NCBI RefSeq assembly: GCF_011316935.1
Contig: NZ_WLYS01000001.1
Coordinates: 186,001 to 250,000 of the forward strand
Source: Sphingobacterium chungjuense
Lineage (GTDB): Bacteria; Bacteroidota; Bacteroidia; Sphingobacteriales; Sphingobacteriaceae
Direction: 5' to 3'
Length of the DNA stretch: 64,000 bases
Notes under the pieces: model-generated
Told to the model about the DNA's origin: nothing
Seen by the model: the letters and a program-made list of their open reading frames with translations, nothing else
Databases searched by the model: none
Program-made: the position numbers and the translations under genes
Shown: positions 53,046 through 60,779 of the stretch, one piece after another
Layout of the letters: each line of letters begins with the position of its first letter
Position numbering within the stretch: the stretch's first letter is position 1

Positions 53046-54358
53046 CGACGTTTTGCCGGTTTTTTCGGGCTTCGTTTGTTGCCGCTGCCAGACTTAGACT
53101 TTTTGGGTTTCGGGGTGAATTTTTTCTCGTGAAACGCGCCTTTGAAGTCTGGGTTTTCTTTACGCATCTGCATATCAATCTCACGTGCGATAGCTTGCCT
53201 TTCATCAAATCCCGTTGGTTCTACAATCACACCTTCAGGCAATTCCAGTACTGGAATGGACTGCCTAATGAGCTTCTCAATTTTCTTGACGTAATATTCT
53301 TCGGCGGGATTGCAAAATGTAATGGCGTCGCCATTATTAAACGCACGACCGGTACGGCCAATACGGTGCACATAATCCTCAATAACAATGGGCACATCAA
53401 AGTTGATGACGTGACTCACGTTGGAAACATCCAAACCGCGCGCCGCCACATCCGTAGCGACGAGAATACGCACATCGCCTTCTTTAAAGGCATTGATGGA
53501 GTTAATGCGTGTATTCTGCCCCTTGTTGGCGTGTATTACGCGCACTTGATCCGAACTATATTTGCGATCGAGGTAGACAAAAATATTATCGGCTACAGTC
53601 TTGGTTTTACAGAAAACGATCACCCGGTGAAAGGCTTCGTCGTCTTTAAATAAAACCTGTAGTAAATTAAGCTTCGTTCTTAAGTTAGGAGCTTTATACA
53701 GCACCTGCGTCACCGTAGAGGCAGGTGTAGCTTGTTCCGTCACTTCAATCACCGTAGGAAAGGCTAGAAAATCTCCGGCTATTTTGCGTACCAACTCACT
53801 CATGGTCGCTGAGAAAAGCATATTTTGCCGTTTTCGTGGCAACACTTCTAGAATGCGGTGAATTTTGCCAATAAATCCCATGTCCATCATCTTATCGGCT
53901 TCGTCCATCACCAAAAATTTAATCATTTTGGTTTGGATGTGTTGAGATAGATAAAGATCTAGGAAACGACCCGGTGTCGCGACAATAATGTCACAACCTT
54001 TTTCTAATTGTTCTTTTTGTGTTTTCGGCCCTAAGCCGCCATACAATAATACCGTACGCAGATCGAGGTAAGTAGAAAAAAGACGAATTTGCTCTTCAAT
54101 CTGCATCGCCAGTTCTCTGGTTGGCGATAAGATCAGCGCACGTGGATGATCGCCTTGGGCGTATTTTAATGCCATCAATAAGGGCAGCACAAATGCCGCT
54201 GTTTTTCCGGTGCCCGTTTGGGCAATCCCCATAACATCTTGTCCTGACAGCAGAGGCGTAATCGCCTTTTGCTGAATCTCGGTAGGCACAGTATATCCTG
54301 CCTCCGCAATTGCATTCAACAGTTGTCTGTTGAGTTTAAAATCTTCAAAAGATGCCAT
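53042..54358 (-). CDS. DEAD-box RNA helicase, RhlE-like
   Basis: ATP-dependent RNA unwinding. Motifs in order: FKLNRQLLNAIAEAGYTVPT with the Q motif, AQTGTGKTAAF (I), SPTRELAMQI (Ia), VATPGRFLDL, VMDEADKMMD (II), FSATM (III), IVFCKTKTVADNIF (IV), VATDVAARGLDV (V) and HRIGRTGR (VI). The Lys/Arg/Gly/Pro tail (PKPKKSKSGSGNKRSPKKPA) probably binds RNA. 438 aa. A perfect -7 box ends 4 bases before its ATG. Confidence 0.96.
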   Translation of the reverse strand: MASFEDFKLNRQLLNAIAEAGYTVPTEIQQKAITPLLSGQDVMGIAQTGTGKTAAFVLPLLMALKYAQGDHPRALILSPTRELAMQIEEQIRLFSTYLDLRTVLLYGGLGPKTQKEQLEKGCDIIVATPGRFLDLYLSQHIQTKMIKFLVMDEADKMMDMGFIGKIHRILEVLPRKRQNMLFSATMSELVRKIAGDFLAFPTVIEVTEQATPASTVTQVLYKAPNLRTKLNLLQVLFKDDEAFHRVIVFCKTKTVADNIFVYLDRKYSSDQVRVIHANKGQNTRINSINAFKEGDVRILVATDVAARGLDVSNVSHVINFDVPIVIEDYVHRIGRTGRAFNNGDAITFCNPAEEYYVKKIEKLIRQSIPVLELPEGVIVEPTGFDERQAIAREIDMQMRKENPDFKGAFHEKKFTPKPKKSKSGSGNKRSPKKPAKRR

Positions 54359-54362
54359 CGTA

Positions 54363-54370
54363 CAAAGATA
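54363..54370 (-). promoter_or_regulatory. -7 element of the DEAD-box helicase, 4 bases before the start codon
   Basis: Plus-strand CAAAGATA reads TATCTTTG on the minus strand; the ATG begins at 54358. No -33 match at normal spacing. Confidence 0.5.
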
Positions 54371-54484
54371 GTAAAACCTACGACAACCCGTAGAATAGGA
54401 TGCTCACGGCATGGTCATATCAATGAGTTTTGTTTTCAGGATTATTTGCGCGAATTTTGTCGACACTATATAAACACAACACAC

Positions 54485-56623
54485 ATGAAAAGAATAACGT
54501 TTATCTTACTGCTATCCGTAGTAAGCCTTGCTGCTTGGGCAGATGAAGGAATGTGGTTTTTGATGCATCTTAAAAGGCTTAATGAAGCCGACATGCAGAA
54601 AAAAGGGCTACAGTTAACAGCAGAAGAAATTTACAGCATCAACAACTCGAGCATCAAAGATGCCATTGTACAATTCAACGGCGGCTGTACGGCAGAGATT
54701 GTGTCTAAGACGGGTTTGGTCTTCACGAATCACCACTGTGGTTATGGCGCGATCGCCGAATTATCTACGCCAGAGAAAGATTATCTAACGAATGGCTTTT
54801 GGGCACAAAACTATCAAGAAGAGTTGAAGCCGAAATCGCTTTACGTACGTTTCTTCGTTCGTATGGATGATGTATCAAAACGCATCTTGGGTTTGGTGAA
54901 TAATGACATGAGCGAGAAAGAACGCGAGCAAATCATCAATAAAGAGATCGCTAAGATCGAACAAGAGAACAGCGAAGGCGGCAAATATGTGGTATCGGTG
55001 CGTCCGTTTTACAATGGCAATGAATATTACTATTTCGTATACCAAGATTACACGGATGTCCGATTAGTAGGCACGCCTCCTAACAGCATCGGAAAGTTTG
55101 GTGGCGACACGGATAACTGGGAATGGCCACGCCACACCGGAGATTTCTCGGTATTTCGTGTATATGGCGATAAAGACGGTAATCCAGCCGCCTATTCTAC
55201 AGAAAATGTGCCTTTAAAACCAAAGTATTCTTTACCTATAAGTATTAAAGGAATCCAAGAAGGCGACTTCTCCATGATTTTAGGTTATCCTGGCAGAACC
55301 AATAGATGGATGAATGCGGCCGGAATTGATCAAAACGTGAAATTTGCGTATCCAGCTTGGGTAGAAGCCTCAAAAGTTGGGATGGACGCGATGAAAAAAC
55401 ACATGGATCAGCATCAAGAGGTTAAATTAAACTATGCTTCTACGTATTCTGGCGTAGCCAATTACTGGAAAAACCGTCAAGGCATGATCGATGCATTGAC
55501 TAAACATGGCACTGCGGCTACCAAACGCAAGCAAGAAAAACGCTTTGCGAAATGGGCTAATCGTGGAGAAAATAAAGAATTGTATGGCCAAGTATTGCCA
55601 ACGATCAACGCGTACTATGCCACTACCAATGCAAAAGCGCGCCATGATAATTACTTGACTGGATTATTACGTTCTTCGTCTTTAGCGGCTATTCCTTCTT
55701 CTTTAGGGAATGGATTGATCCAATACAGTCAAGAGAACCAAGCAAAGCGCCAAGAAATGCGTCCTCGCTTGGAAGCTTACATCACGAACAACTATGAGAA
55801 GATGTATTTGCCGTTAGAGAAAGACGTATTAGCGAACGAATTGAACTTGTATACTGCCAAAGCAGGCGATGTTGCTCCTTATTTTGCGACAATGGCGAGC
55901 AAAAATCAAGGCAATTTTGCAGCAGATATCGATGCTGCCGTAGAAAAAAGTCTTTTCAAATCGATGGAAAGTCTTCATGCTTTCTTAGATAATCCTGACG
56001 CCGCAACGGTAGAAAATGATCCCTTATTTCAACTATCTTCTGCCTTAATGCAGAAGTATCGGGAGAGCTCGCCAGAGCTTGAAAAAGAGAAAGATGCATT
56101 CCAAACGGCGCAACGCCTGTATGTGAAAGGCGTATTAGAGATGGATCCGCAGGGAAAATATTATCCAGATGCAAATTCTACTTTACGCTTAACTTACGGT
56201 AGCATTCGTGCGCTACCAAAAGACAAACGCAACGATGCTAAGGTGAATAATTACACCACACTAACAGGTACAATCGCGAAGTATATACCTGGAGATGAAG
56301 AATTTGACCTTTCCCAAAAATTGATTGATTTGGAGAAAAACAAAGACTACGGACGCTATGCTGACCCAGCCGGACATTTGCCAGTCAACTTCCTTAGCGA
56401 CCAAGATATTACCGGTGGAAACTCCGGGTCTCCTGTTTTAAATGCAAAAGGTGAATTAATTGGCATTGCATTTGACGGTAATATTGAAGCAATGGCGGGA
56501 GATGTGATCTTCGACCCTAAATTGCAACGTACTATATCAGTTGATATTCGCTATGTATTATTTATCATTGATAAGTTTGCCGGAGCAAAAAACATTATAA
56601 ATGAACTAACAATTGTAGATTAA
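54485..56623 (+). CDS. S46 dipeptidyl peptidase (DPP7/DPP11 family)
   Basis: A periplasmic serine exopeptidase removing dipeptides from oligopeptide N-termini. Signal peptide KRITFILLLSVVSLAAWA, mature start DEGMWF as in other S46 enzymes. Catalytic His in VFTNHHCGYGA, Asp in GGDTDNWEWPRHTGDFSVF, Ser in DITGGNSGSPVLN. The residue deciding specificity lies in IAFDGNIEAM; having Gly (not Arg) there fits the DPP7 type rather than Asp/Glu-specific DPP11. 712 aa from ATG 54485; a longer reading from 54269 would overlap the divergent helicase gene. Confidence 0.95.
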   Translation: MKRITFILLLSVVSLAAWADEGMWFLMHLKRLNEADMQKKGLQLTAEEIYSINNSSIKDAIVQFNGGCTAEIVSKTGLVFTNHHCGYGAIAELSTPEKDYLTNGFWAQNYQEELKPKSLYVRFFVRMDDVSKRILGLVNNDMSEKEREQIINKEIAKIEQENSEGGKYVVSVRPFYNGNEYYYFVYQDYTDVRLVGTPPNSIGKFGGDTDNWEWPRHTGDFSVFRVYGDKDGNPAAYSTENVPLKPKYSLPISIKGIQEGDFSMILGYPGRTNRWMNAAGIDQNVKFAYPAWVEASKVGMDAMKKHMDQHQEVKLNYASTYSGVANYWKNRQGMIDALTKHGTAATKRKQEKRFAKWANRGENKELYGQVLPTINAYYATTNAKARHDNYLTGLLRSSSLAAIPSSLGNGLIQYSQENQAKRQEMRPRLEAYITNNYEKMYLPLEKDVLANELNLYTAKAGDVAPYFATMASKNQGNFAADIDAAVEKSLFKSMESLHAFLDNPDAATVENDPLFQLSSALMQKYRESSPELEKEKDAFQTAQRLYVKGVLEMDPQGKYYPDANSTLRLTYGSIRALPKDKRNDAKVNNYTTLTGTIAKYIPGDEEFDLSQKLIDLEKNKDYGRYADPAGHLPVNFLSDQDITGGNSGSPVLNAKGELIGIAFDGNIEAMAGDVIFDPKLQRTISVDIRYVLFIIDKFAGAKNIINELTIVD

Positions 56624-56760
56624 TATGCGTTAAAAGCATATTGAGATAAAAAACTAAAAAATTACTTTTTAATAGAACCTTTTGTATATTTATCCTATCT
56701 TAGGCTTACATCTAGGTAATAAACGACTTTTATATTAATTATTTATTATTGTATTCAAAC

Positions 56761-56943
56761 ATGAAAAATTTCAATCAACTAAAAGACCTTCTTGCTTCAA
56801 TCGAAGGTGACGCTGACAAGTTCTTCAACAATGGCAATGCCGCTGCTGGAACACGTGTACGTAAAGGACTTCAAGAAATCAAAACTTTGGCTCAGGACAT
56901 TCGTAACGAAATCACTGCAGCTAAAAATGATGCAAAGAAATAA
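56761..56943 (+). CDS. Histone H1-like small DNA-associated protein
   Basis: 60 residues: KNFNQLKDLLASIEGDADKF then GNAAAGTRVRKGLQEIKTLA and QDIRNEITAAKNDAKK. This matches the short 'histone H1' proteins of Bacteroidetes, with the AGTRVRK...LQ.IK.LAQ.IR.EI core. They are thought to bind DNA, but there is little experimental work. Start at ATG 56761, where family members begin. A near -7 box (TATATTTA, 56685-56692) lies upstream. Confidence 0.9.
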   Translation: MKNFNQLKDLLASIEGDADKFFNNGNAAAGTRVRKGLQEIKTLAQDIRNEITAAKNDAKK

Positions 56944-56973
56944 GGTTTTATACCTTAATCTTAAAGATAAATG

Positions 56974-57000
56974 AGCTCAGTATCGAAAAGGTGCTGAGCT
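56974..57000 (+). terminator. Probable terminator after the histone H1-like gene
   Basis: AGCTCAG (56974-56980) pairs with CTGAGCT (56994-57000), followed by TGTTTGTTTTG. Modest strength; some read-through into 57016-57139 is possible. Confidence 0.5.
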
Positions 57001-57015
57001 TGTTTGTTTTGTTTG

Positions 57016-57139
57016 GGTGGGGTGATAAAGTTTAGAAAGTGGATACGGTTGATAGCGCTCAGGAAGTCTGTAGTGCTCCGACTCATTGTTAACCTAAGAA
57101 TGAGATCAAAAACCGTACACCAAATTGCCCCACCATTTT
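57016..57139 (+). other. Nested stem element, candidate structured RNA (about 120 nt)
   Basis: This fills most of the gene-free stretch 56944-57249. P1: 57016-57026 (GGTGGGGTGAT) pairs with 57124-57134 (ATTGCCCCACC), 11 pairs including two G-T. P2: 57044-57050 (TACGGTT) pairs with 57111-57117. Inside P2 two hairpins: P3, AGCGCTCAG (57054-57062) with CTG-T-AGTGCT (57068-57077), and P4, CTCATT (57082-57087) with AATGAG (57099-57104), extended by TTA/TAA. Three G-T pairs favour an RNA read from the plus strand. TTTT follows P1. Alternative: a small non-coding mobile element with GGTGGGG ends. Confidence 0.42.
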
Positions 57140-57173
57140 GCCTCGGTTGCGCAATGACGTGGTTACATGGCAC

Positions 57174-57204
57174 AAAAAAAGCAAAGACGAATTCGCCTTT
57201 GCTT
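57174..57204 (-). terminator. Terminator of the GT5-domain gene
   Basis: AAGCAAAGACGAA (57179-57191) pairs with 57192-57204 with one mismatch; on the minus strand it is followed by seven T (57174-57180). Confidence 0.75.
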
Positions 57205-57249
57205 CAATAATATACTGTTTGAGTATTAGTGCCTAAATCAAAAAAATAA

Positions 57250-58074
57250 TTAAGCCACAACTTCCTCACCTACAAACTCATCGTATAGCGATGCGAATGC
57301 TTCGTAATCTTCATCACCTTGCGTAGCGTGCAAACGAATACCTTGCTCTTGCACGTGCTGCAAAATCGCATGATCTGCTGGCAAACCAGCATTAATTACT
57401 ACATCGGTAAAGGCAAGCGCTCCTTTGTATAGATCTGTTTGCGATCCATCACCATATTTACCCGCATCTTCTGCAGATAAATCCGATTGACCAGCCATTT
57501 CTCCTAATTTGGACGTCAATGTATCTCCAGATTGAAAATCTTCTTCGTATAAAGAGTAGATAATCTTTGTATCCTTAAAAGCAGGATCTTGATTATATAC
57601 ATTTTTGATGTAAGCAGGAATCATCGCAGAAAACCAGCCATGACAGTGGATAACATCCGGAGACCAACCTAATTTTTTAACAGTTTCGATCGCACCTTTG
57701 CCGAAAAACAAAGCACGCTCGTTGTTATCGTTAAAAAATTCGCCCTTGTCATCGCGGAAAATCTTCTTTCTTTGGAAATAATCTTCATTATCCAAGAAAT
57801 ACACCTGCATACGTGCTGCTGGCAAAGATGCCACTTTAATAATCAAGGGATTATCATTCCCATCCACTACGATGTTCATACCTGATAGACGAATAACCTC
57901 GTGAAGCCTATTTCTGCGCTCATTGATACATCCGAAGCGTGGCATCAGGATACGGATCTCGAATCCGCGTTCTTGCATTGCTTGGGGTAATTGGCGTGTG
58001 ATTTCAGAAATTTTGCTTATTTCGAGGAAAGGCGACATTTCATGGGTTACAAACAATATTTTCGTTTTTGCCAT
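57250..58074 (-). CDS. One-domain glycogen/starch synthase-like protein (GT5 N-terminal half)
   Basis: 274 residues resembling only the first Rossmann domain of glycogen synthase: TKILFVTHEMSPFLEISKIS at the start, RGFEIRILMPRFGCINERRN, ARMQVYFLDNEDYF, ERALFFGKGAIET and DVIHCHGWFSAMIPAYIKN. The usual K-x-G-G-L motif after the first strand is replaced by the sequence LEISKISE, and the second, nucleotide-sugar-binding domain is absent. It ends naturally in an acidic tail (YDEFVGEEVVA). It should therefore not be a working glycogen synthase alone. Divergent from panC with its own promoter. Confidence 0.82.
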   Translation of the reverse strand: MAKTKILFVTHEMSPFLEISKISEITRQLPQAMQERGFEIRILMPRFGCINERRNRLHEVIRLSGMNIVVDGNDNPLIIKVASLPAARMQVYFLDNEDYFQRKKIFRDDKGEFFNDNNERALFFGKGAIETVKKLGWSPDVIHCHGWFSAMIPAYIKNVYNQDPAFKDTKIIYSLYEEDFQSGDTLTSKLGEMAGQSDLSAEDAGKYGDGSQTDLYKGALAFTDVVINAGLPADHAILQHVQEQGIRLHATQGDEDYEAFASLYDEFVGEEVVA

Positions 58075-58115
58075 CTCCACTTACTTTTTTTGTTTTGAAA
58101 AATAAAATCGGTTTA

Positions 58116-58146
58116 CAAAGATACGAAATTTTATCATTTCTACCAA
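58116..58146 (-). promoter_or_regulatory. Promoter of the GT5-domain gene
   Basis: On the minus strand TTG (58144-58146), a 20-bp spacer and TATCTTTG (58116-58123): both elements present. Leader about 40 bases. Confidence 0.6.
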
Positions 58147-58219
58147 TCTATTGCTACTCATGGTTTTATATTACCAAAAATAATACGCACCTTAGCGGGC
58201 TATTTTATCCAATACACAC

Positions 58220-59065
58220 GTGGAAATTTTCGTTACGGCAAGCGCACTACAACAGCATTTAGCAACCCTCCAGCAACAACATAAAAAGATTGGATTTGTA
58301 CCGACTATGGGTGCACTGCACGATGGACATATTTCGCTGATACAGGCAGCGAAAGCCACCACAGATGTGGTCGTATGTAGTATTTTCGTGAATCCCACCC
58401 AATTCAACGATCCCAAAGATTTAGAAAAATATCCGCGCCCGATTGAGCATGACAAAGCATTGTTAACCGCAGCAAATTGCGATATTTTATTCCTGCCAGA
58501 AGTAAGCGTCATGTACCCAGAGAATGATCCACGTTGGCAAATCGATTTAGGTAATCTAGACCAGATTTGGGAAGGCGAACATCGTCCTGGTCATTTCCAA
58601 GGGGTGACGCAGATTGTGTACAAATTGTTTCAATTAGTGAATCCGAATATTGCTTTTTTTGGTCAGAAAGATTTTCAGCAGGTCATGGTGATCCAACGTA
58701 TGATTGCGGAAAAGGCTTTAACTGTAAAACTACATATCGTACCGACGCTTCGCGATGCACATGGATTAGCATTAAGCTCCCGCAATGCGCGCCTTTCGCT
58801 TGCCGGAATAAAAAAAGCATATACCATATCCAAAGCGTTGCGCCATATCCAGCACTATGCAGGAGAAAAAGACGTGGACACGCTGATAGCGGAAGCAACT
58901 GCATTGCTCCATGATGTAGACGGACTAGAATTGGAATATCTTGCGATTTGCGAAACCACTACATTGGAAATTAGCACCACTATAGATCCTAACAAAGATT
59001 ATGTGGTGCTTGTTGCTGCGTGGTTAGAAGGTGTGCGGCTGATCGACAATATGCTCCTGCAGTAA
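58220..59065 (+). CDS. panC: Pantothenate synthetase
   Basis: Joins pantoate and beta-alanine using ATP, a step to coenzyme A. GFVPTMGALHDGHISLIQ carries the HIGH-like motif, FFGQKDFQQVMVIQ the pantoate site, and LRDAHGLALSSRNARLS the KMSKS-like loop. 281 aa. The start is GTG 58220; no ATG fits. panD, which makes beta-alanine, follows after 93 bases from its own promoter. CoA feeds the fatty acid genes elsewhere in the window. Confidence 0.97.
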   Translation: MEIFVTASALQQHLATLQQQHKKIGFVPTMGALHDGHISLIQAAKATTDVVVCSIFVNPTQFNDPKDLEKYPRPIEHDKALLTAANCDILFLPEVSVMYPENDPRWQIDLGNLDQIWEGEHRPGHFQGVTQIVYKLFQLVNPNIAFFGQKDFQQVMVIQRMIAEKALTVKLHIVPTLRDAHGLALSSRNARLSLAGIKKAYTISKALRHIQHYAGEKDVDTLIAEATALLHDVDGLELEYLAICETTTLEISTTIDPNKDYVVLVAAWLEGVRLIDNMLLQ

Positions 59066-59146
59066 TCCTATTTTGTTTTCGTCAATACAGTGTAAATACG
59101 CTCTTTCACAAGCCGCTTACTATTTCAACCCTATGGAAAAAAGCCG

Positions 59147-59154
59147 TAACTTTG
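59147..59154 (+). promoter_or_regulatory. -7 element of panD, 4 bases before the start codon
   Basis: TAACTTTG, perfect; TTTC (one base from TTTG) lies 20 bp upstream at 59123-59126. ATG 59159 follows after CGCC, implying a leaderless message. Confidence 0.6.
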
Positions 59155-59158
59155 CGCC

Positions 59159-59509
59159 ATGATGATCGAAGTGATGAAATCCAAGATCCACCGGGCAAAG
59201 GTGACGCAAGCCGAATTGAACTACGTCGGCAGCATCACTATTGATGAAGATCTGATGGATGCGGCTAATATTATAGCCAATGAGAAGGTGCAGATTGTAA
59301 ATAATAACAACGGTGCTCGTTTTGAGACTTACGTGATCAAAGGCGCTCGTGGCTCTGGCACTGTATGCTTGAATGGTGCTGCAGCACGATTGGTACAAGT
59401 AGGTGATGTGGTAATTATTATCTCCTATGCTTGGATGAATCAGGAAGAAGCAAAGCAACATGAGCCGGCCTTAGTTTTCCCTGATGATCACAATCAATTG
59501 ATTTCATAA
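59159..59509 (+). CDS. panD: Aspartate 1-decarboxylase
   Basis: Makes beta-alanine from aspartate. The proenzyme cuts itself at Gly-Ser to form the pyruvoyl cofactor; the site is in [18 protein letters not shown] (Gly24-Ser25). VKVTQAEL-like start ([15 protein letters not shown]), [17 protein letters not shown] and [12 protein letters not shown] are conserved. 116 aa. Two ATGs in a row and a third at codon 6; the family aligns best from the third, but the promoter fits the first. Confidence 0.97.
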   Translation: MMIEVMKSKIHRAKVTQAELNYVGSITIDEDLMDAANIIANEKVQIVNNNNGARFETYVIKGARGSGTVCLNGAAARLVQVGDVVIIISYAWMNQEEAKQHEPALVFPDDHNQLIS

Positions 59510-59545
59510 AGGGGTAATATCGCCCATACTACATATTAAAAAACG

Positions 59546-59574
59546 AAATGGTATTCTGTAGCAGAATACCATTT
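59546..59574 (+). terminator. Terminator after panD
   Basis: AAATGGTATTCTG (59546-59558) pairs perfectly with 59562-59574, followed by TTTTG. Confidence 0.8.
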
Positions 59575-59613
59575 TGTACGTTTACCGGATAATAAGTAAA
59601 ACAAACATCTTCT

Positions 59614-60174
59614 ATGAAATTTTTTAATTCAGCAACGACGTTGCTAGTAGCATGTACAACGCTTTTCTCGTGCTCTTCCGATAATATGAATCTAGAACCT
59701 TTTGATGCGGAAGCGCAATTAGCTTTGGAAAAAGAAACGATCAGAACTTTTGCCGCAAAAGAATATCCTAATGCAATCGAAGATAGCTCGGGGATATGGT
59801 ATGAGTTATTAGATACCGCCGAAACACCTACATTTGATTACAAATTCAATCAAAATGGCTCCCAGATCATTCCCACTATCACGGTAAACTACAGACTTCA
59901 ATTACTCAATGGCACAGAAGTAGATAAAAACCAATCACCAGAAGGTTTTACTACCCGTTTGAATAATGTTATTCCAGCATGGCAAATTACCTTTTTTCCA
60001 CGAGCTGTAGGAAATCAAAAACATCTAGGATTGACTGCCCGCGGTTTACAGCCTGGCGACACCATACGTATCATTACCCCATCTTACTATGCGTATGGAA
60101 ATAGAAATTCAGGACCTATTCCAGCGAATTCGCCACTCATTTTTGAGATTAAAGTACTCAAGATCGTAGACTAA
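59614..60174 (+). CDS. FKBP-type peptidyl-prolyl isomerase lipoprotein
   Basis: Lipoprotein signal peptide with LFSC (TTLLVACTTLFSC). The mature part has an FKBP domain: VNYRLQLLNGTEVDKNQSPE, IPAWQITFFPRAVG, LTARGLQPGDTIRIITPSYY and AYGNRNSGPIPANSPLIFEI, where the P-x-Y-A-Y-G and I-P-x-N-S-P-L-x-F blocks are the isomerase signature. 186 aa. A periplasmic folding helper; single gene. Confidence 0.9.
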   Translation: MKFFNSATTLLVACTTLFSCSSDNMNLEPFDAEAQLALEKETIRTFAAKEYPNAIEDSSGIWYELLDTAETPTFDYKFNQNGSQIIPTITVNYRLQLLNGTEVDKNQSPEGFTTRLNNVIPAWQITFFPRAVGNQKHLGLTARGLQPGDTIRIITPSYYAYGNRNSGPIPANSPLIFEIKVLKIVD

Positions 60175-60182
60175 CATGTTAA

Positions 60183-60214
60183 TGTATTGATGCCCTAATT
60201 AGGGCATCAATACA
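60183..60214. terminator. Bidirectional terminator FKBP gene / META gene
   Basis: TGTATTGATGCCCT (60183-60196) pairs perfectly with 60201-60214, loop AATT. It spans the META gene stop codon, so that hairpin is partly coding. Confidence 0.8.
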
Positions 60215-60639
60215 AATGTAGCTACTACCTTAGAGTCCGCATCTTTCAATTCTAAGCGATTATTTTGGATTGCATAGCTCTGCACCAAGGGAAATAACTT
60301 TCCAAACCCATCTTCTACCTCCATATTATTTTCACAATACATCTTCGTAGACATCCCCATCATTAGGCGGAGTTGATCCCCTTGCTTAATTTCGTACTGT
60401 CCACCTATACCGTTACAGCCAGTAATAGCTCCATAGCGTTTATCGGCCGATGTAAACGTTAGGGACGGTACTTTCCCGTTAATTTCTTTACGAACTGCTT
60501 TTCCCTCTAACTCGGTGAGGCGCCAAGTCACATCCTCTAATTTTGCAGTAGAATCAGCTGTGCTATTCTTCTTAGACATACTGCAGGATGCAAATAATAC
60601 AAGCATGACCGTTAGCGTACTCCAAACATAATTTTTCAT
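60199..60639 (-). CDS. META-domain lipoprotein (HslJ-like)
   Basis: Lipoprotein signal peptide with FASC (STLTVMLVLFASC). The META domain is recognised by DVTWRLTELEGKAV, PSLTFTSADKRYGAITGCNG (F-d...r..G..GCN) and GMSTKMYCENNMEVEDGFGK (T.maC). HslJ-type proteins are linked to novobiocin tolerance or heat response in E. coli, but function here is unknown. 146 aa from ATG 60639; the longer reading from 60672 would put 11 residues ahead of the signal peptide. Confidence 0.88.
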   Translation of the reverse strand: MKNYVWSTLTVMLVLFASCSMSKKNSTADSTAKLEDVTWRLTELEGKAVRKEINGKVPSLTFTSADKRYGAITGCNGIGGQYEIKQGDQLRLMMGMSTKMYCENNMEVEDGFGKLFPLVQSYAIQNNRLELKDADSKVVATFVLMP

Positions 60640-60743
60640 AGTTCTTCTTTTTAAATAAAAATATACGAACAATCAGATGACATTGCTACATAAAAACGAC
60701 AATATCTATCGACATTTACACGACTTTATCGAAGCGTTTTTGC

Positions 60744-60751
60744 TAAGTTTG
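60744..60751 (+). promoter_or_regulatory. -7 element of nuoH-L
   Basis: TAAGTTTG, perfect match, 28 bases before the TTG start of nuoH; no clear -33. Shows that nuoH heads its own transcription unit here. Confidence 0.5.
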
Positions 60752-60779
60752 TATACAATTAAGAATTGTTCTAAAACCA

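Noticed and set aside
53012-53653. Plus-strand ORF of 213 codons over the DEAD-box helicase
   Set aside because: Antisense to helicase motifs IV-VI; no start signal or family features.
57004-57210. ORFs of about 70 codons on both strands of the 56944-57249 gap
   Set aside because: They overlap the nested stems and the terminator of the GT5-domain gene, have no promoter or start signal and no family resemblance.
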